In this document: in pieces, positions 1 through 7,756 of the stretch | How positions within the stretch are numbered: position 1 is the first letter of the stretch | Layout: each line of letters starts with the position of its first letter | Source of the DNA: Harmothoe impar | Lineage: Eukaryota > Annelida > Polychaeta > Phyllodocida > Polynoidae | Direction: 5' to 3' | Assembly (NCBI GenBank): GCA_947462335.1 | Contig: OX381707.1 | Coordinates: 18,354,404 to 18,418,403, forward strand | Length of the DNA stretch: 64,000 nucleotides | Translations under genes and position numbers: made by a program | The notes under the pieces: model-generated | What the model saw: the letters and a program-made list of their open reading frames with translations, nothing else | Told to the model about the DNA's origin: nothing | The model's database searches: none

Positions 1-112
1 TTTCTATCCCCAGGAAAGACGACTTTAAGATAGTAGTCTGAGTCGGCGCTACGGTGTGCAGGTCGAGCTCAGAGAGCGCGCACTCGTTACTGCTCTCGTG
101 TACGTAAGCCAT
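1..112 (-). CDS. Major-capsid-like protein, N-terminal 37 codons (F54H12.2-like), cut by window edge
   Basis: The ATG is at 112-110 and the frame is open to the window edge. The peptide begins MAYVHESSNECALSELDL and continues with a VAPTQTT motif. From memory this resembles the start of proteins annotated as 'uncharacterized protein F54H12.2-like' in many invertebrate genomes, where they sit beside an integrase of the F54H12.3 type. A role as major capsid (hexon-like) protein is inferred from that family and from gene position. A TATA box lies about 50-60 nt upstream. Only the N-terminus is visible, so the assignment rests on a short match. Confidence 0.55.
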   Translation of the reverse strand, partial: MAYVHESSNECALSELDLHTVAPTQTTILKSSFLGIE

Positions 113-162
113 TGTGTTCTCTCTTCACGCGGCCGACAGACTGACGCCGGCCCCCTCCAGTC

Positions 163-174
163 TTTTTATTTATA
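163..174 (-). promoter_or_regulatory. TATA box for the capsid-like gene
   Basis: The minus strand reads TATAAATAAAAAGACTG here, in the 79-nt gap between the 143-aa gene and the capsid-like ATG at 112. The shared AAAAGACTG tail also follows the TATA box at 6358-6365, which suggests a common promoter architecture inside the element. Confidence 0.6.
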
Positions 175-191
175 CCTGAACGCCTAGGCGC

Positions 192-623
192 TTACCGGTC
201 GAATACATCCCCTCTACGTCTCTTGCAAGAGCCACCGCCCGTCTGAGGGGAATGCCCACGACGACGTTTCGACCCTTTCTTAGACGCGACAGGCGTCTTT
301 CCTCCCGAGAACGCCGTACTCGCCAGTCTCTTCAGAGCGCCTGCGCCTCGGTCTTTCACGCTGCTCTTTAAAGTCCGACCCGCCAGCACATCTTTAGCTA
401 CGCCCACACCGGCGCGGAGCAGCGTTTTTCCCACCGACTTCAATAGCGGGGTAGCCGAGCGCATCAGACCTAACAGAGCGCCGCCCAAACCGTGCCCGCT
501 CTGGAAAGAGCGCCCGCTGTACACGGTCACGCCGTTGCCCAGCTGCGCGTTGTAGTAATCGCTGTACCCTCTGCCGAAGTCGGTGCGCCTGGGTGGAAAG
601 TACGGAACGCGTTGACGCATCAT
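192..623 (-). CDS. 143-aa basic small virion-type protein (pVI/pX-like, inferred)
   Basis: Two tandem ATG codons open the frame (MMRQRVPYFPPRR). The N-terminal third is rich in Arg, Tyr and Gly. It is followed by a Gly/Leu segment around residues 45-60 (GHGLGGALLGLMRSATPLL), then amphipathic and basic stretches, and a C-terminus with KRRR clusters at about residues 119 and 134. Small basic Gly-rich proteins beside the capsid gene are typical of Polinton-like elements and resemble adenoviral core or membrane-lytic proteins in character. That functional label is inference, not a recognised domain. The gene lies 11 nt downstream of the 372-aa gene and immediately precedes the capsid-like promoter. 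No catalytic motif is visible. Confidence 0.65.
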   Translation of the reverse strand: MMRQRVPYFPPRRTDFGRGYSDYYNAQLGNGVTVYSGRSFQSGHGLGGALLGLMRSATPLLKSVGKTLLRAGVGVAKDVLAGRTLKSSVKDRGAGALKRLASTAFSGGKTPVASKKGSKRRRGHSPQTGGGSCKRRRGDVFDR

Positions 624-634
624 TTTTCTCTCTT

Positions 635-1753
635 TCAGCGCTCAATAGGTCTCAGATGAAGTGTCACGGTCACCTCGCCTCTACCGAATGGGATGGAATG
701 ACCGGATCGGTCTCTTAAATAGATGCCGACCTCGGTAAACCTCTTGGATTTCAAGGGGAAATAATCCAAATGGGGAAAACTGATAGCTTGCACGCCACCT
801 CGACGCTTTCCGCCTCTGTCCACCGCCACGCAGCGCAACAGCGGCACTTGCATGTCGCCCACACGTCTCTCCTGGATCATGTCGGTGTATATGTACACAG
901 AGTGCACGTCCCCGTAAACATCCATCGAGTAGGCGCCGGTAGTCGGCGACGCGAAACACGTCTTCTCTCCGAAGCCTAGAACGCATGCGAGATGCTGACT
1001 CAGCAGGACAGCACAGTGTCTCGGCGGTTTGATGGTGACGCGTTTCGTCTTGGCGTCGTACGATAAGATCCGCATCGGTTTGAGCAAGAAGCTGTCGCCC
1101 TCTAGTCTGTCATCTCGCAACGTCTCACTCAAGCGCTCGATTAGGGTGTGGTTGCTTCCGGTGAAAATAGGAGGTATCTCGAATATGTTTGGCATGAAAC
1201 TGCGCACTCCCATGTCCTTCTCCATCTTTTCGATCATCTGTCTTGCTTGATGGCTGATCGTCTTCTTCTTCACCGCCGGGGACAAGAACTGCTTGTATAC
1301 GGCATTCGTCTGTCTCAAGTCGACCTCTCTCTTGAACCTTTTTGTTTCCGGTTTCAATTGCTGCTCTTCCGACGTGTCTGATATCTCTTCCACCGTTACA
1401 TAGCTCGCTTCCTTCCAGTTCAGCGGGAATTTTGAGCTGAACGTTAGCTTGCTCAGACCGTTCGCGTTTTTCATTCTCTTCCAGTCTACCTGTGGTTTTT
1501 TTCCTTCGGAGAAATTAGTTTCTTTTAAAACCTGGATCGCCTCCTCTAGCGAACCTTTGGTGCGCAGAGGAACAACGATGATCAAGTCGTCGTCGTGCAC
1601 GTTAGTCCATTCTGTAGGGAGGATGATCTCAGTCAGAGCCGCTTCGTACGCTTCGGGCAGAAGGAGCGGCGAGTCGAAGTGAGTTCGGAAAGACGTCAAG
1701 CTGTTGTCAGGATAATACTCCATAGAGCTGTTGCTAGGTAGAGTGATGTTCAT
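635..1753 (-). CDS. 372-aa conserved element protein, candidate minor capsid/penton
   Basis: ATG at 1753-1751, four nucleotides after the integrase stop. The N-terminus contains a block of the type PDNSLTSFRTHFDSPLLL followed by EAALTEIILPTEWTNV. I associate this with a widespread, poorly named protein found next to the integrase and ATPase in animal virus-like elements. The middle (residues ~125-180) is charged and Lys-rich. The C-terminal half alternates short hydrophobic strands, compatible with a beta-rich fold. A minor-capsid or penton-like role is inferred from position between integrase and capsid genes. No membrane segment or signal peptide is apparent, and the length fits a single jelly-roll protein with extensions. 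Confidence 0.6.
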   Translation of the reverse strand: MNITLPSNSSMEYYPDNSLTSFRTHFDSPLLLPEAYEAALTEIILPTEWTNVHDDDLIIVVPLRTKGSLEEAIQVLKETNFSEGKKPQVDWKRMKNANGLSKLTFSSKFPLNWKEASYVTVEEISDTSEEQQLKPETKRFKREVDLRQTNAVYKQFLSPAVKKKTISHQARQMIEKMEKDMGVRSFMPNIFEIPPIFTGSNHTLIERLSETLRDDRLEGDSFLLKPMRILSYDAKTKRVTIKPPRHCAVLLSQHLACVLGFGEKTCFASPTTGAYSMDVYGDVHSVYIYTDMIQERRVGDMQVPLLRCVAVDRGGKRRGGVQAISFPHLDYFPLKSKRFTEVGIYLRDRSGHSIPFGRGEVTVTLHLRPIER

Positions 1754-1757
1754 TTTG

Positions 1758-2894
1758 TTACGTTATTTTTTTGACGGGGATCCACTCGTTGAACTTGTCG
1801 TCGTAACCTAACCAACGTACGAAAGCTAACTCTTTACCGTCGACGGTCTTGCGGCGCAACACCTCGTCTATCAGGTAGTTCTTGTCGTAACGACTCTTGT
1901 ACACCTTCTGAACCTCTTCCGGGTAGAAGACGCCTTTTATCTCCTCGCCCTTGTCGTCTTTCAGCTCGAACCCTCTGCTTCCCAACGTGTTAGCAACGTC
2001 CACCACTTCCTCGCGCCAGTTTCCCTCGTACCCTTTGTCGAAGGCGCCTTTGGTTCTCAACATCCTCACTCTGTCACCCGGAGCGATGACGTCGACGGCG
2101 GACGTCTTTGTTTTTTTCTTCTTTTTCCATATTTCGTCGATTTGTTTGTTAGTTGGGAGATCTTGTCGGTAGAAAACTGTTTCGCTGTTTTCCGAGCTGA
2201 CTTGAGCCGGCGCCATTTTCAACGTCTTGTGGTGAGTGCGATTGTAAGAAGACACTACATGGTGCAGCACGTCTACGTAGCGATACGTGCGCTTGTGTGT
2301 GAAATAACGCCACAGCTTCTCCTTCAGACTGCGGTTCAAGCGCTCCACTAGACTAGCTTTGATGTCGTCGTTCTCGCCAGTGAAGAACTCTATGCCCTCG
2401 CTCTTCAAGTGATCTTGAAAGATCTTGTTCAAAAACTCTTTCCCCTTGTCTGTCTGAACAGTGCGCGGTCGTCTCTCGCCAGGGCCTGTCATCTCTCGGA
2501 AGGCCTCGGTGACATCAGCGCCGCTCTTGGATTTAATGGGAACGGCCCACGCGTACCTAGAGAAAACGTCGATCGCCGTCACCACGTACCGGAAGCGGTC
2601 GTTGTGAGACGCCAAAGCTTGCATGTCCATCAGATCTATCTGCCACTGCTGATCGATTGCGCCGGTTATAGTCTTGTTCCTTGCGAATTTTCTCCGAATG
2701 GGTTTATGTTTAGTGTAGGCGTCCAGCGACACTAAAGCATCTCGGATGACGGCCGGGTTCAGGTGGCGAAAATGCTGTTTCTGGAGTTTAGTCACGCTAG
2801 TGAAACTGGAGGGCGCTTTGACGTCGGTATATCTAGCTACTACGCGCTTCTTTTCTTTTTCCTTCTTGGTCAGTCTCTTCACTGGTTTGCCCAT
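1758..2894 (-). CDS. Retroviral-type DDE integrase with chromodomain-like C-terminus
   Basis: This 378-aa protein has the rve integrase core. WQIDLMDMQ carries the first Asp at residue 87, VQTDKGKEF the second Asp at 149, and SLVERLNRSLK the Glu at 184, giving the D..D-35-E layout. An AIDVFSRYAWAVPIK strand lies between the first two. The C-terminal ~50 residues (YLIDEVLRRK...FVRWLGYDDKFNEWIPV) look like a chromodomain, known to guide integration in some Polintons and retrotransposons. It would join element ends to host DNA. The family matches the F54H12.3-like transposon proteins. Its start overlaps the 3' end of the 401-aa gene by 16 nt. All catalytic residues are present, so the enzyme looks intact. 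Confidence 0.92.
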   Translation of the reverse strand: MGKPVKRLTKKEKEKKRVVARYTDVKAPSSFTSVTKLQKQHFRHLNPAVIRDALVSLDAYTKHKPIRRKFARNKTITGAIDQQWQIDLMDMQALASHNDRFRYVVTAIDVFSRYAWAVPIKSKSGADVTEAFREMTGPGERRPRTVQTDKGKEFLNKIFQDHLKSEGIEFFTGENDDIKASLVERLNRSLKEKLWRYFTHKRTYRYVDVLHHVVSSYNRTHHKTLKMAPAQVSSENSETVFYRQDLPTNKQIDEIWKKKKKTKTSAVDVIAPGDRVRMLRTKGAFDKGYEGNWREEVVDVANTLGSRGFELKDDKGEEIKGVFYPEEVQKVYKSRYDKNYLIDEVLRRKTVDGKELAFVRWLGYDDKFNEWIPVKKIT

Positions 2895-4084
2895 CGCGGG
2901 TCTCTTGAGGGCGTGAAAGACGAGCTCGCCGCTAGGCGGTTGCGCGCTTTCCTTTTCTTACTACGCGGCGCGCTCCTATAGGAAGTCGGAGTTTGGAAAA
3001 GTTCACGGTCGTCCTCCTCGTCGTCAGAGGATTGATCGTCCACCACCTGCAGAGAAGAGTCTGCTGCTGCTACTGCTGCTGCTGCTGCTGCTGCTTCTCC
3101 TTCTTCCGATTCGAAGCTCGGTCGTTTCCGACCTCTGTCAGCAAGCCGTGTGTCCAAACTTTGGCCAGGTCCGCTCGCTTTATACAGATGGTTTCCGATC
3201 AAGGCGTCTGTGGTGGGAACCGCTTCGCGCAGCGCTTTCGTGAACGGCGAGTAGCCCGCCGGTCTGGGCGCCGTCTTCCTGAACCTGGCGGCGTCGTTCA
3301 GTAAGTCCACTATGTTGATGCGATGCTCAGGTGGTATTCTCCGACCCGACATCTCGCGCACCGCCCCGTCCTCGTTCCACTTGATCACTCCGGATTTCTC
3401 CAATTGTTTGTACAGCTCCACGGTCCGGCGGCGACTCCTCTTGGGAACTTGGTTCGCCAACCGCTCGAGTAGGGACGCGCTGGCCTCTTCAGCAGACTGA
3501 CGGAGGTGAGCCGGGGGCGAAGAAGAGTAGGACGAAGAGATGTTGCTGTTGTGGGGATTCGCGAGAAAAAATTGCAATCTATTCAACAACCTTCGGTATT
3601 TCAACATTTTCTCGCGCGATTCCAAAGTGGGGTCGTTCAACACTAAATCCAAGTCCCTGTAGATAAACTGTAGCACCTGGTGCAAGGCCGCGTCGGGATG
3701 AAGGGACTGCTCTGCCTGCTTGTGGTAATAGGCCATGTCGGCGGGTAGGCGGGCGGCGGTGGCAGGAGCGGAACTCTCGTTCTTTTCAGTGCGCTCATCA
3801 GGAAGAGGAGGAAGGTTTGGAGCAGTAGAAGTACTAGCAGCAGCGACTGCAGTAGTAGCAGCGCTAGTAGTAGCAGCAGCAGCGGGCACATGATGAAGTA
3901 GACCTGCTCGTGATGATTTGTAGAGCGTCTCAGGATCCACGAGCGCTAAACGTTTGTAGTGTTGTTGCTGCTCTGAGTCCGTCATGGGGACGCCGATGGC
4001 AATGACGCTGGTGGTGGCGGTAGTGGTGGTGGTGGTGGTGGTGGTGGTGCTGTCGGCGAGTAGGTGTCGAATGACGTGTCTCAT
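2879..4084 (-). CDS. Up to 401-aa element protein with poly-Thr and poly-Ala tracts, function unknown
   Basis: The first ATG (4084-4082) overlaps the preceding stop as ATGA, and the N-terminus then runs through a poly-Thr tract. A second ATG at 3985-3983 (MTDSEQQQHYKRL) gives a 368-aa product and may be the real start. A conserved-looking core around residues 230-310 has KWNEDGAVREMSGRRI, then NIVDLLNDAARFRK and a LIGNHLY segment. I recall this pattern from Polinton-like elements of other animals. The C-terminus has poly-Ala, an acidic SSDDEEDDRE stretch and a basic SKKRKARNR stretch, like a nuclear or DNA-associated protein. No enzyme motif is seen. Confidence 0.65.
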   Translation of the reverse strand: MRHVIRHLLADSTTTTTTTTTTATTSVIAIGVPMTDSEQQQHYKRLALVDPETLYKSSRAGLLHHVPAAAATTSAATTAVAAASTSTAPNLPPLPDERTEKNESSAPATAARLPADMAYYHKQAEQSLHPDAALHQVLQFIYRDLDLVLNDPTLESREKMLKYRRLLNRLQFFLANPHNSNISSSYSSSPPAHLRQSAEEASASLLERLANQVPKRSRRRTVELYKQLEKSGVIKWNEDGAVREMSGRRIPPEHRINIVDLLNDAARFRKTAPRPAGYSPFTKALREAVPTTDALIGNHLYKASGPGQSLDTRLADRGRKRPSFESEEGEAAAAAAAVAAADSSLQVVDDQSSDDEEDDRELFQTPTSYRSAPRSKKRKARNRLAASSSFTPSRDPRWANQ

Positions 4085-4413
4085 ATACGGAGAATGCTCT
4101 TTATAAGCGGTAAGGCCATCCCTATGAGAGCCGGAATGAGGAAACCTCCCTCTTGTACCAAGACGCGTCTCTTTTTTTTGATGGGCGTAGATTTTTTGCC
4201 GACCTCCCTCAACACGTCAGCCGATTCTCGAAGCTTGTCCAGTTGTTTGTCGCTGAGCGGGATGTTCCCTACCAGTAAATTGTGACAGATCTCACTCAAC
4301 GCTGCGATCAGCTCGTCGCTTCCAGAGTCTATTAGATGCGAGCAGTCCTTTGGCGAGCACTTAGCTAAGTGCTTGAGAGTACCAAAGTGTCTTTCGAGTA
4401 GATGAGAAGACAT
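4081..4413 (-). CDS. 110-aa element protein with basic stretch and hydrophobic C-terminus
   Basis: ATG at 4413-4411, directly preceded on the minus strand by eight A residues. The first ~65 residues are helical and charged. They are followed by KKSTPIKKKRRVLVQEGG and a C-terminal hydrophobic segment FLIPALIGMALPLIKSILRI. The basic-then-hydrophobic tail resembles small proteins recurrent in animal Polinton-like elements. A membrane-active or capsid-cement role is only inference. It lies 9 nt after the ATPase stop and overlaps the 401-aa start. Confidence 0.65.
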   Translation of the reverse strand: MSSHLLERHFGTLKHLAKCSPKDCSHLIDSGSDELIAALSEICHNLLVGNIPLSDKQLDKLRESADVLREVGKKSTPIKKKRRVLVQEGGFLIPALIGMALPLIKSILRI

Positions 4414-4422
4414 TTTTTTTTG

Positions 4423-5142
4423 CTACTGCTTTCTGTTGTTCTTTTTTTTGTCTAGCGGTACGAACACTAGCTGAGAGTGTATGGCCGTCAAAGAGGAGCG
4501 TATTCTCAGATCGTCAGGTGTTGACTGCTTGAAGTCCAGGAGGAGGTATGAGTGAGGTCGCTTGAGTTCATGGGTAAATATACTAGAGAGGGCCGCCGCG
4601 TTGGACGGAAACACCTGGCGAGACAGACTAGCTATTTGCCCCATGTCGCGCGGGTTCTTGAAAACGATCATGTAGTGAGCGTTCAGACTCATAGTTCGAA
4701 AGTCGGGTGATTTCTGGAAGAGGTTCTGAGTGATGTATATGACGCTCACGTTCCAGTGATGCGAGTATTTAGTAAAGATGTCGGCTACCACTTGCTGATT
4801 GGAACTGCTCATCAGATCGTCCAATATCAGTAGAGTGTGGGGTCGTACAGCGTCTTCTGCTACTTCCACGTCTCCCGCTATAGACTCTTTGCTAGGAAGA
4901 CCTTCTCTGAATTCCACACCGTACCGATTTGCCATTTTTTCAAACAGAGGTTGCCACTCGCCGTAATGGTAAAAAGTCTTTTCCACCGGCGGCGTGACCA
5001 AATTGTTCACGTCGCTCAGAAATTGATCCACCAAGCGCGATTTTCCACAACCCGACGGACCGCTAATGATACAACTAAAGGGTCCTTGTAGTCGAGCGTC
5101 GAAATGAATTTCTGTGAAGAGTTTGCTTTTACTACTGGACAT
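4423..5142 (-). CDS. A32/FtsK-type genome-packaging ATPase
   Basis: A 239-aa P-loop ATPase. Walker A is GPSGCGKS at residues 28-35 and Walker B is LLILDD at 104-109. A polar VIYITQN strand follows at about residue 135, and a KNPRDMGQIASLSRQVFP segment lies downstream. This architecture is that of the packaging ATPases of Polintons, adintoviruses and other double jelly-roll viruses, which drive DNA into the capsid. ATG is at 5142-5140, preceded by eight A residues, and a TATA-like sequence lies ~115 nt upstream. It is probably the first gene of the compact late-type cluster. Nothing is missing. Confidence 0.88.
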   Translation of the reverse strand: MSSSKSKLFTEIHFDARLQGPFSCIISGPSGCGKSRLVDQFLSDVNNLVTPPVEKTFYHYGEWQPLFEKMANRYGVEFREGLPSKESIAGDVEVAEDAVRPHTLLILDDLMSSSNQQVVADIFTKYSHHWNVSVIYITQNLFQKSPDFRTMSLNAHYMIVFKNPRDMGQIASLSRQVFPSNAAALSSIFTHELKRPHSYLLLDFKQSTPDDLRIRSSLTAIHSQLVFVPLDKKKNNRKQ

Positions 5143-5256
5143 TTTTTTTTGTTTTTTTTTCAGGACGCGTCAGAGAGCGGTTGTGTGTCTGACTGTCTGC
5201 TGTGTTTCTCACTCGAACGGTCGGTGGTGAATGGTTGTGGAGAAAAGTCCGCCGAC

Positions 5257-5266
5257 CTTTTTATTG
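5257..5266 (-). promoter_or_regulatory. TATA-like element upstream of the ATPase gene
   Basis: The minus strand reads AATAAAAAGG about 115 nt upstream of the ATPase ATG, flanked by GC-rich DNA. It is weaker than the other TATA boxes in the element, and promoter activity is inferred from position. Confidence 0.4.
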
Positions 5267-5342
5267 ATTCCGGCCGGTGTCACAGTAGCAGCGGCAGAAG
5301 TGACTTTTTTTTGCGATAAAATTCTATTTTCACTCAATAGTC

Positions 5343-5389
5343 ATAAATGTTTGTATCAGACTCCAGAGGAGTCTGATACAAATATTTAT
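5343..5389. repeat. 22-bp inverted repeat with 3-nt loop
   Basis: Arms 5343-5364 and 5368-5389 match at 21 of 22 positions around the loop AGA. A T-run follows on the plus side, and AATAAA lies on the minus strand overlapping the right arm's outer end. It sits between the 216-aa gene and the ATPase promoter. It could act as an RNA 3'-end hairpin, an insulator or a replication structure. Confidence 0.85.
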
Positions 5390-5404
5390 TTTTTTTTAAA
5401 AAAA

Positions 5405-5459
5405 GAAGAAGAGGAGGAGGAGGAGGAGGAGGAGGAGGAGGAGGAGGAGGAGGAGGAGA
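5405..5459. repeat. (GAG)n microsatellite
   Basis: About 17 uninterrupted GAG/AGG trinucleotides, bordered by A- and T-runs, lie between the hairpin and the 216-aa gene. Confidence 0.95.
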
Positions 5460-5489
5460 TTAGTTTTTTTTTGTTTTTTTTTTGATCAT

Positions 5490-6140
5490 TTAGGCAAAGC
5501 TCGTCGCTTTGCCGTTTTTTTTTCTATTTCTGTGTTGTGACACGATCGTCTCGAAAAAGCAATAAGGCGTGTGAGCGCGGCGGTGACAAATACATATTGG
5601 AGCGTATGGTTTAAAATAGTGCGTCCCTATCTTCTTCAATTCGGCTGCGTTGCAATATGCGGGATAACAAGTGACGACGTCGAAACGTTTAGAGACCGTG
5701 TTCACGTCGGCCACAACGTGCGCCCACCGAGTGGGAGCTGCAGTCGCTCCCAAGAAACCGATCGGCTTGTCGAATCGTTTCATAGCACTTATTCTCACTT
5801 TATAAGAGGAGGCAGGGTGAGGAGAGTAGCGGCGCTCTTTCTTTTCATGAAACGCCCAACGAGTGGGGGCGCTGAGAGCAGCTGTTATGCAATAGTAGAG
5901 TAAATGCTGTTCTGAGAAGACGGCTCTCGGCCATGTCGCTACGTTTTCCTTTTCCGCTCTTGTATAACGACGATGGCGCTCAGCTTTGCATTTCTCGAGA
6001 ATTCGGTACGCCTCAAGAGAAGCGTGAACCTCAACTACGTGACGCTCTCTCCTTTGAGATAAAAAAATAGCCGGGCAGTTGAGGAGAGCGCTTTGTTCGC
6101 GCGACCGTCTTTTAGAAACTCGCGCCCTCTGCAGCGCCAT
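5490..6140 (-). CDS. 216-aa hypothetical element protein
   Basis: ATG at 6140-6138 (MALQRARVSKRRSREQ). The frame is open another 14 codons upstream, but without an ATG. It is rich in Arg, His and Cys. A curious internal duplication places APTRWAF (about residue 91) and APTRWAH (about 136) in similar surroundings. The C-terminus contains ICICHRRAHTPYCFFE, a possible metal-binding Cys/His cluster. I do not recognise a family. It is led by its own TATA box at 6358-6365 and ends just before the GAG repeat and hairpin, so it may be a separately regulated (early-type) gene. Coding status rests on length, GC content and promoter context. Confidence 0.5.
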   Translation of the reverse strand: MALQRARVSKRRSREQSALLNCPAIFLSQRRERHVVEVHASLEAYRILEKCKAERHRRYTRAEKENVATWPRAVFSEQHLLYYCITAALSAPTRWAFHEKKERRYSPHPASSYKVRISAMKRFDKPIGFLGATAAPTRWAHVVADVNTVSKRFDVVTCYPAYCNAAELKKIGTHYFKPYAPICICHRRAHTPYCFFETIVSQHRNRKKNGKATSFA

Positions 6141-6870
6141 ATTTCTTTCCTCCGAAACAAAAAAGCCTGAGTGAAAATACAAATTTAAGAAAACAAAAAG
6201 CTCAAAGAAAAAAAATAAGCAATAAGCAGACTCAGCTCGAAATTCCCTGCTGGCGTGATGGCGGTGACTGCAGGCGGTGGCGGCGGTCGGCTGGCCGGCG
6301 GTGGCGGTGTCGGCGGCGATGGTAGAAGGGTGTGTGGAAAGAGAGACGCATCTCAGTCTTTTATAGGAGCGGCGAGTCTGACATTTTCAGCTGTCGCATG
6401 CTGACCTGCTGCTAGCATAAGAGAAACAAAAGCCCTAATCACACTTTTCAGCTGGATCCTTCCACCCCGCCAGACATGGATCCCAGATGGGAAGGCGGTT
6501 TAAAATTAAATCTGTGTACCGACTGTCATACAATAGGGTAATTAGTTGAACGCGTGTTACCTGTATAAAGGATTAACGGGTCATGGGCTCAGCGTGTGTA
6601 TAGAAAAACAACTACAGGTAGCGTGAACAAAGCGACCCCCTCCCTTTCTGTCACTCTGTCTGTGACTAGAGGGTGCGCGTGTGGTAAGCGGCTTATATCT
6701 AAAGAAAAAAACAAATCACCCTCGCCTGTCATCAGCAGACAGCCGGCTGGCGGCTGGAAAATGAGATTAGAGGGATGATGAGCCACGTAGTAAGCGACTT
6801 AAGGCTGATCTAAAGACCTGCCGTGAAGGGGCAGCTGGCCGGTGGCTTGAAAAAAGGCGGGGCGTAAGGG
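6141..6870. other. Divergent intergenic control region of the element
   Basis: There are no convincing ORFs. It holds a GGCGGTGGC-type imperfect repeat at about 6256-6325, then AT-richer DNA, between two outward-facing TATA boxes (minus at 6358-6365, plus at 6871-6878). It probably contains the shared promoter or enhancer DNA of the 216-aa and Ala-rich genes. Confidence 0.5.
6358..6365 (-). promoter_or_regulatory. TATA box for the 216-aa gene
   Basis: The minus strand reads TATAAAAGACTGAG, about 220 nt upstream of the ATG at 6140. It is a canonical TATA sequence in a GC-rich setting and shares AAAAGACTG with the capsid-gene promoter. Confidence 0.6.
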
Positions 6871-6878
6871 TATATAAG
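6871..6878 (+). promoter_or_regulatory. TATA box for the Ala-rich gene
   Basis: TATATAAG followed at ~25-30 nt by CATTCAG, a plausible initiation region. The first ATG downstream is at 7000. A (CTA)n tract at about 6919-6962 would lie in the 5' leader. Confidence 0.65.
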
Positions 6879-6918
6879 GGGAGTGAAACCACATTCAGCA
6901 TCGTCATCATCGTTCACG

Positions 6919-6962
<44 letters not shown>
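6919..6962. repeat. (CTA)n microsatellite in the 5' leader
   Basis: About 14 CTA/ACT units run unbroken between the predicted transcription start and the ATG at 7000. Confidence 0.9.
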
Positions 6963-6969
<7 letters not shown>

Positions 6970-6999
6970 GCACCGCGCCTCAATTTGCAGATCCTCGTG

Positions 7000-7635
7000 A
7001 TGGAAAGTTGCTACCGTGACATGAAGCGGAATGACGAAGCGGCGCGCGAATGTGAAGCTGATGCTGTAGCCTCTGCTACTGCTGCTGCTAGTGCTGCTCA
7101 GCGTGCTACTGCTGCATTTACTGCGGCTGTTAGTGACGCGGGTCGTGATGACGTTGTTGTTGTTGCCGCTGCGGCTGTGACTGCTGCTGTTGCTGCCGCC
7201 GATGCAGCTACTCATGCCACCGATGCCGACGCTGCTGCTGCTGATGCTGTTGCGGCTGCCGATGACGCCGCTGATAACGCTACTAGTGCCCGCTCTGCCG
7301 CCCTTGCTACTGTCGCTGCTGCTGTTGTTGCTAATGCTCACGCTACTGCTGCTGCCGCTGCTGCTACTGCTGCTACCGCTGCTGCCGAGGCTGCTGCCGC
7401 TGCTGCCGATGCTGCTGCCGATGCTGCCGATGCTGCTGCCGATGCTGATGTTAGCAGTCGCGTCGACAAAGAATCGTCATTTGTCACTCTTAAAGCCGCT
7501 CCAGTGGAACGCGCGACGGGTAGTAGGGCTACCAACGCGACGGCCGGATGGTGCAAATGGTGTCGTCGCTTCTGCTCGTGCGCTTGCTTTTCTTCCGGTC
7601 CTACCTGCTGCTGCTACGGTATGATAGTGTTATAG
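7000..7635 (+). CDS. 211-aa alanine-rich protein with cysteine-rich C-terminal tail
   Basis: I chose ATG 7000 because transcription from the TATA box at 6871 should start near 6900; the frame upstream has no ATG. Residues ~20-150 are dominated by Ala, broken by Asp, Thr and Val at short intervals (for example AAADAADAADAAADAD), predicting a long helix. All four Ala codons are used, so this is not a pure trinucleotide expansion. The last ~30 residues switch to Trp and Cys (GWCKWCRRFCSCACF, then CCCYGM), like a metal-binding or palmitoylated anchor. It is the only plus-strand gene of the element. No family is recognised, and a host-interaction role would be speculation. Confidence 0.55.
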   Translation: MESCYRDMKRNDEAARECEADAVASATAAASAAQRATAAFTAAVSDAGRDDVVVVAAAAVTAAVAAADAATHATDADAAAADAVAAADDAADNATSARSAALATVAAAVVANAHATAAAAAATAATAAAEAAAAAADAAADAADAAADADVSSRVDKESSFVTLKAAPVERATGSRATNATAGWCKWCRRFCSCACFSSGPTCCCYGMIVL

Positions 7636-7756
7636 TGTTTGAATGAGAACGCGCGTAGTTACACATAGACGCTGTTACAGATGTGCTTTTTTATTCGAAA
7701 ATATAATTTTAACATAAGATGGAACTTGTTGTGTTTTTTTCTATATATACGTTGTT

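Noticed and set aside
6589..6786. Short ORFs in the divergent control region of the virus-like element
   Set aside because: Open on both strands over the same bases, without conserved character; probably chance.
6958..7624. Poly-Leu plus-strand and poly-Ser or poly-Ala minus-strand ORFs over the Ala-rich gene
   Set aside because: They are alternative readings of GCN-rich DNA. The Ala frame has the promoter, varied codons and a non-repetitive tail.
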